Of a stretch of 64,000 nucleotides of DNA, positions 59,979 to 64,000 are shown one piece after another. The stretch covers positions 65,406-129,405 of the forward strand of contig CAJUCZ010000001.1 of NCBI GenBank assembly GCA_910585375.1, in the 5' to 3' direction. This DNA is from an uncultured Alphaproteobacteria bacterium. GTDB lineage: Bacteria > Pseudomonadota > Alphaproteobacteria > RF32 > CAG-239. A program made the position numbers and the translations under genes. The notes under the pieces are model-generated. The model was not told where the DNA came from, did no database searches, and was given only the letters and a program-made list of their open reading frames with translations. Numbering within the stretch: position 1 is the first letter of the stretch; each line of letters opens with the position of its first letter.

Positions 59979-60503
59979 TTACATCAGAGCATCAATTTCA
60001 TTTCCTAACGGAAAATAATAGAAGTACAGGCTGACAAGAGTAAGAGCGGCCACCGGCACAAAAACTTTTTCGAACGGAAAATGTGCGTGTCCGCCATTCT
60101 TGCGTTTCATCCACTGATAGAAATCAGAAGACCAGATCAGAACCAGCATTCCGATTAACACACTGAACAAGAACGGATCTATATAAAAAATCAGAATCGG
60201 TTTCGGCGTATAATCAAGCTCGCTCACATATACAAAACCGACCATGGCAACAGAAACGGCAATCAGCCAGAAATCGCGGCCTTTAAAGTTCCAGCCTTTT
60301 TTATCAAACCATTTGATTAACCAGAAACCGAGCAAGGTCAAAAATGCACCGGCCCAAACGCCGATAACGCTGTCATCAACGCCCAGTTTGCGGGCAATTT
60401 CCAATGATGCGCCGATAGCAATCGTGCAAACGGCACAGGCCGGATTGGCCAAAGCTTTTCCACTGTAAGCCAACGCGGCGATAAATGCTAAAATCAGACT
60501 CAT
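59979..60503 (-). CDS. Five-helix membrane protein with CAVC motif
   Basis: About 174 residues from ATG 60503 (MSLILAFIAALAYSGKALA), AGGA upstream. First helix or signal, then PACAVCTIAIGASLEIARKL, a CxxC motif followed by a conserved-looking Gly-rich helix, and four more hydrophobic helices; His/Lys-rich loop KRKNGGHAHF. The CxxC could bind metal or be redox-active. Not recognised as a named family; it is between pagP and the SulP gene, and ends in a terminator. Confidence 0.65.
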   Translation of the reverse strand: MSLILAFIAALAYSGKALANPACAVCTIAIGASLEIARKLGVDDSVIGVWAGAFLTLLGFWLIKWFDKKGWNFKGRDFWLIAVSVAMVGFVYVSELDYTPKPILIFYIDPFLFSVLIGMLVLIWSSDFYQWMKRKNGGHAHFPFEKVFVPVAALTLVSLYFYYFPLGNEIDALM

Positions 60504-60561
60504 GTTTTTTCCTTTCTCTGAAACCAAAATTTTCTTCATTCTAGATTATCAAAAAGAGAAA

Positions 60562-62292
60562 TCAATCAATTTTTTCAATATATTCCTCTTTTTCTCTTTT
60601 GAGCCAGCGACGTGTCATTTTCAGCGCATTTTCAAAGGTTGAGGCTGTTGAAATGTTTTTAACAAGATTTTCTTTTTCCAGTGCGTCATGCAAAACGCGG
60701 CGAGGTTGCGTCTTCATGTTGGAGAGAATAATCTTGGTGTCATACGGCCGCAAGCGGCGGACGAATTCAATAATTGTATTGGCGCCGCTGGCGTCTATCA
60801 CCGGAACATAGCCCATACGCAGAATCAGGACTTTCGGCTTCTTGTCAATTTTTTTCAAAAAACTTGAAACCTGCGAGGCTCCGCCAAAAAACAACGGACC
60901 GGACAACCGCAGCGACATAACGCCCTGCTCATGCAAAACCTGTGTCAGATCGCGACCGCCGCCAATGTCTTCAAGCACCGTATCGTCATTGGCAATTTCA
61001 ATTTCTTTGCTCATCCTGTGCATAAATATAATGCTTGCCATGATAAAACCAACACTGATGGCCGTATTTAAATCAACCAATATGGTTAAAAACAGCGTTA
61101 CCAGCAAGGTATATCTGTCTCCTTTCGGGCCGGTAACAAGCTTGAACATCTTATCAAGATTCAGCATGTTCCAGCCGATAATAACCAGAACCGCAGACAG
61201 GCAGGCCAAAGGAATGAACTTTGCAATCGGCGACAACAGCAGCATAAACAGCAGCAAAAAGACACTTTGCATCATACCGGCAACCGGAGAATAGGCTTTG
61301 GCCTTAAAATTAGTGGCGGTACGGGCAATTGCACCCGTTGCCGGCACGCCCATGAAGAAGGCAGAGGCGATGTTGGCAATCCCCTCACCGATCAATTCAG
61401 CATTGGAATTGTGGTTATCACCGCTCATACCGTCTACAACGGTTGCGCTCAGCAGAGATTCGACACCGGCCAGAAAAGCAATGGTGAACGCGCTCGGCAT
61501 TACCTTTAACGCCATGTCAAGATTGAATTCAGGAAATGCCGGTGCCGGAAGAAAATGCGGTACGCCGCCGAATTTGCTGCCGATAGTATCGACATGCAAG
61601 CCGAAAATGCTAAAAACAATAACCAAAACCGTGGCTCCAACAACACTGACCAGATAAGCCGGCAGTTTGATTTTTTTTATCTGAATATAAAAAATGCAGC
61701 CCAACGACAGTACGGCAATAATAATCGAACCCCAGCTGAATTTGTTTAAATTGGCCAGATACATTTTCCATTTGGGCAGAAATTCTGCCGGAACATTTTC
61801 AATTTCCAGTCCCAGCAGGTCTTTTATCTGGGTGGAAATCAGCAGCAGGCCGATACCGGCGGTAAAACCGAGAACAACCGGATAGGGAATATATTTGATA
61901 TATGTTCCGAAGCGCAGCAAGCCTGCCATCACCAGAATCAGACCGGCCAGAACCATCGTAACCGCCAGTCCGGCATAGCCAAACTGTGCCATAACGTTAA
62001 AGATTACAACAACAAAAGCGCCGGTCGGTCCGCCGATCTGATAACGGCTGCCGCCGAGAAAGGCAATAAAAAATCCGGCGATAATCGCCGTATAGAGCCC
62101 TTGCGCAGGTTCAACCCCCGAGGCAATGGCCAAGGCCAGAGACAGCGGAATGGAGATGACTGCAACCGTCATACCGGCAACAGCATCGCGTCTGAAATAT
62201 TCTTTATTATATCCGTGTTTTAAAACTTCATACAATTTCGGGGCAAAATTCTTTTCATATGCCCGCAGTATCTTTTTAAGATAAGCCAACAT
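60562..62292 (-). CDS. SulP-family anion transporter with STAS domain
   Basis: About 576 residues. Transmembrane part: DAVAGMTVAVISIPLSLALA, GGSRYQIGGPTGAFVV, GVPATGAIARTATNFKA; about eleven or twelve helices. C-terminal STAS domain (about 445-560) with VLILRMGYVPVIDASG, the conserved Asp-Ala-Ser-Gly. Carries sulfate, bicarbonate or another anion by proton or sodium symport; the substrate is not deducible. ATG 62292 has AGGAAG nine bases upstream. Confidence 0.9.
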   Translation of the reverse strand: MLAYLKKILRAYEKNFAPKLYEVLKHGYNKEYFRRDAVAGMTVAVISIPLSLALAIASGVEPAQGLYTAIIAGFFIAFLGGSRYQIGGPTGAFVVVIFNVMAQFGYAGLAVTMVLAGLILVMAGLLRFGTYIKYIPYPVVLGFTAGIGLLLISTQIKDLLGLEIENVPAEFLPKWKMYLANLNKFSWGSIIIAVLSLGCIFYIQIKKIKLPAYLVSVVGATVLVIVFSIFGLHVDTIGSKFGGVPHFLPAPAFPEFNLDMALKVMPSAFTIAFLAGVESLLSATVVDGMSGDNHNSNAELIGEGIANIASAFFMGVPATGAIARTATNFKAKAYSPVAGMMQSVFLLLFMLLLSPIAKFIPLACLSAVLVIIGWNMLNLDKMFKLVTGPKGDRYTLLVTLFLTILVDLNTAISVGFIMASIIFMHRMSKEIEIANDDTVLEDIGGGRDLTQVLHEQGVMSLRLSGPLFFGGASQVSSFLKKIDKKPKVLILRMGYVPVIDASGANTIIEFVRRLRPYDTKIILSNMKTQPRRVLHDALEKENLVKNISTASTFENALKMTRRWLKREKEEYIEKID

Positions 62293-62472
62293 CTTTACCA
62301 TCTTCCTGATTTATATTTATCTGTGATTATTTGCGGGTTATAGCAATACTACTTTGGCCGGCAGAGTCAAGGATTTTAGAAAGATTTTGATTAAAATTTT
62401 TTATGATTGCCAATGTTATTTTATTATGTTAGTTTGCGGGCAGTTTGAACCTTGTCCGATTATGTGAATATT

Positions 62473-63837
62473 ATGACTGCAAAACATGAACTTATGAAAA
62501 AAATCAGAGAAATTTTCCGGCTGTCGCTGCCGATTACAATCTCCTTTCTGGCAATGGGAATTATGGGAATTGTCGATACGATTATTGTCGGCCATTACAA
62601 CACCGACCAGCTGGCTTATATCGGATTGGCAAATGCCGTGTTTTCTGTCTTGTTCACAATTCCCATAGGCTTGCTGCACGGGATTTTGATTAAGTCGTCA
62701 CAAAAATTCGGGGCCCGCAAATTTGCCTCCTGCGGCAAGATTTATTATGAAGGCCGGCGTTATCTCGTTATTCTGGCAATTTTATTTACCATTATCGGGT
62801 TAAACGGCCGCGGTTTGTTTTCTTTACTCAGGCAAAACAATGTAATGATTGACAATGCCAGCCCGATCCTGTCAATCTTTGCATGGTCTATTCCGTTTAT
62901 CTTGTTGTTTGTTAACGGCAATTTCTTTTTGCAATCAATCCGGCGGCCTCACATTGCTATGTATGCCGGTATTATTGCAAATATTATGAACATTATCATT
63001 AATCCGGTGCTGGTATACGGAAAGTTCGGTTTTCCGGAGCTCGGGGCACAGGGATCGGCAACCTCAACGCTGATCGTACGGATTTTTCTGGCTCTTTTTA
63101 TTTTGTTTTATATTCGCAAGATGAAGCAAAATCCGAAACTCAACAAACGCTTCGGACTTGACCGCAAGTATGATACCTGGTGGACGGACAGCAAATCGAC
63201 ACGAAAAATCGGATACGGCGTCGCCATTACGACGGTTGCAACCAACGGGTCTTATTCTATTGTCAGCAATTTCGCCGGCTGGCTGGGTGAGTTGCCGATG
63301 GCCGCTTTTGTGATTATTACAAACTTGAGCATGATTACTTTTATGGTTTGTTTTTCCGTGGCGCAGGCAACATCCATTGTGGCAGCCAATGCTTTCGGGA
63401 GAAAAGATGCAAAGGCGTTTGTTTTATCGGTCAAAGGCGGTTTTGTCATTTTAGCTTTGGCTATTGTTCTGCTTGATTCCCTGCTCTATTTTCTGCAGGT
63501 GCCGATATTCGGAGGGTTTACCGGCGATCCGGCAGTATTGGGCATACTGAAAACGCTGATTTTGTTCCTGATGCTGGAAGTGGTTATGGACTCTCTGCCT
63601 TTGGGAGTTATGGGGCCTTTGAACGGACGCGGGGACATTAAAATTCCGACAATCTTTCAGATTATTTCTTTTTTGATTGTCAGAATCAGTGCCTGTTATC
63701 TGCTGGCATTTAAATTGGAACTGGGATTAAAAGGATTGCTTCTGGGATTATGTGCGGGCGGTCTGGTCTCCTTATTATTAAACGGCAGCCGCCTGCTCTG
63801 GCTGGTACGAAAAGATAAAAACACGCATGAGGCATAA
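62473..63837 (+). CDS. MATE-family multidrug/organic-compound exporter
   Basis: About 454 residues, twelve helices. Typical repeats: MGIVDTIIVGHYNTDQLAYI, GLLHGILIKSSQKFGARK, FGFPELGAQGSATSTLI, MVCFSVAQATSIVAANAFGR, PLGVMGPLNGRGDIK. Exports cationic compounds with Na+ or H+. ATG 62473 is used; 62494 is also possible; no clear ribosome site. Divergent from the SulP gene with a 180-base gap that shows no further gene. Confidence 0.9.
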   Translation: MTAKHELMKKIREIFRLSLPITISFLAMGIMGIVDTIIVGHYNTDQLAYIGLANAVFSVLFTIPIGLLHGILIKSSQKFGARKFASCGKIYYEGRRYLVILAILFTIIGLNGRGLFSLLRQNNVMIDNASPILSIFAWSIPFILLFVNGNFFLQSIRRPHIAMYAGIIANIMNIIINPVLVYGKFGFPELGAQGSATSTLIVRIFLALFILFYIRKMKQNPKLNKRFGLDRKYDTWWTDSKSTRKIGYGVAITTVATNGSYSIVSNFAGWLGELPMAAFVIITNLSMITFMVCFSVAQATSIVAANAFGRKDAKAFVLSVKGGFVILALAIVLLDSLLYFLQVPIFGGFTGDPAVLGILKTLILFLMLEVVMDSLPLGVMGPLNGRGDIKIPTIFQIISFLIVRISACYLLAFKLELGLKGLLLGLCAGGLVSLLLNGSRLLWLVRKDKNTHEA

Positions 63838-64000
63838 TAAAAAAACGGAAATCCGAAAAAACATCGGTTTTCTTTTTTTGGCCTTTCTTATTTATCATAT
63901 TTTTTTGATTAGCCAAAATCCCCTCTGCTTTTCCCACCCTGCTGTCCAAAATCTCCACCCGACTTTTCATTATGTGTTGACTCTTGCGCTTTCGTGTGCT
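63838..64000. other. Downstream flank of the MATE gene
   Basis: AT-rich; a weak hairpin with CCG/CGG near 63856-63872 is followed by T-runs and may end the MATE transcript. No gene can be supported here. Confidence 0.3.

Noticed and set aside
63710..63970. 86-codon minus-strand frame at the window end
   Set aside because: Overlaps the MATE gene end and lacks a recognisable product; the upstream region is too short to judge promoter or ribosome site.
1..64000. CRISPR array, insertion sequence or prophage
   Set aside because: No regularly spaced repeats, transposase, integrase or phage structural gene was found.

Overview
The window reads as a chromosomal segment of a Gram-negative alphaproteobacterium, probably host-associated and anaerobic or microaerobic. 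Evidence for the phylum is gene order: rlpA-dac-tmk-holB-tatD-MBL hydrolase, dusB-trkA-hfq-hflX, MlaD next to DUF2155, and a DUF6898 gene beside parC are all alphaproteobacterial arrangements. Outer-membrane genes (kdsA, pagP, MCE/Mla, rlpA, beta-barrel) show a lipid A-bearing envelope. A complete Rnf complex and an iron-type alcohol dehydrogenase suggest fermentative or ferredoxin-linked redox metabolism. The lifestyle statement is inference.

Layout. 0-2 kb: beta-barrel protein, family 5 uracil-DNA glycosylase and a small unknown. 2.1-8.5 kb (minus): apbE-rseC-rnfBCDGEA operon. 8.6-11 kb (plus): CDP-alcohol phosphatidyltransferase and a DsbD-type reductase, ending in a cluster of RNA-like hairpins. 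11.1-15.8 kb: an unknown protein, two tandem promoter-gene-terminator cassettes for small membrane coiled-coil proteins, an AsmA/HD-hydrolase pair with a structured leader, and guanine deaminase. 15.9-16.8 kb: tRNA-Lys whose 3' end plus downstream sequence is duplicated, in a repeat-rich gene-poor tract. 17.2-23.1 kb (minus): PAS histidine kinase and a Gld-like ABC export cluster. 23.2-25.3 kb (plus): two MCE proteins and DUF2155. 25.4-36.9 kb (minus): TrkH, degenerate nuclease-fold protein, Fe-ADH, DHH esterase, and the envelope/replication operon (lytic transglycosylase, rlpA, dac, tmk, holB, tatD, MBL). 37.1-40 kb: tRNA-Ser followed by a very AT-rich three-gene island. 40-45 kb (minus): sugar porter, polyprenol/diacylglycerol kinase, LTA-synthase-like membrane module, RHH regulator, DUF2156 and a lipoprotein. 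45-50 kb (minus): dusB-trkA-HAD-hfq-hflX, with the usual ntrBCYX block missing. 50-54 kb: a 1,329-residue two-TM coiled-coil protein resembling polarity factors. 54-58 kb: DUF6898, parC, recO, kdsA. 58-64 kb: unknown protein, PagP, a membrane protein, SulP transporter, MATE exporter.

Functional links: Rnf with its flavin-transferase ApbE couples ferredoxin/NAD redox to ion pumping; TrkH and TrkA, 20 kb apart, make a potassium uptake system; KdsA, PagP, MCE proteins, RlpA, lytic transglycosylase and the D-Ala carboxypeptidase maintain the envelope. No complete prophage, insertion sequence or CRISPR array was seen. The least explained parts are the tandem cassettes at 11.9-13.2 kb, the structured RNAs at 10.95-11.08 and 14.87-15.06 kb, the two tRNA-3'-end duplications, the AT-rich island and the giant coiled-coil gene.
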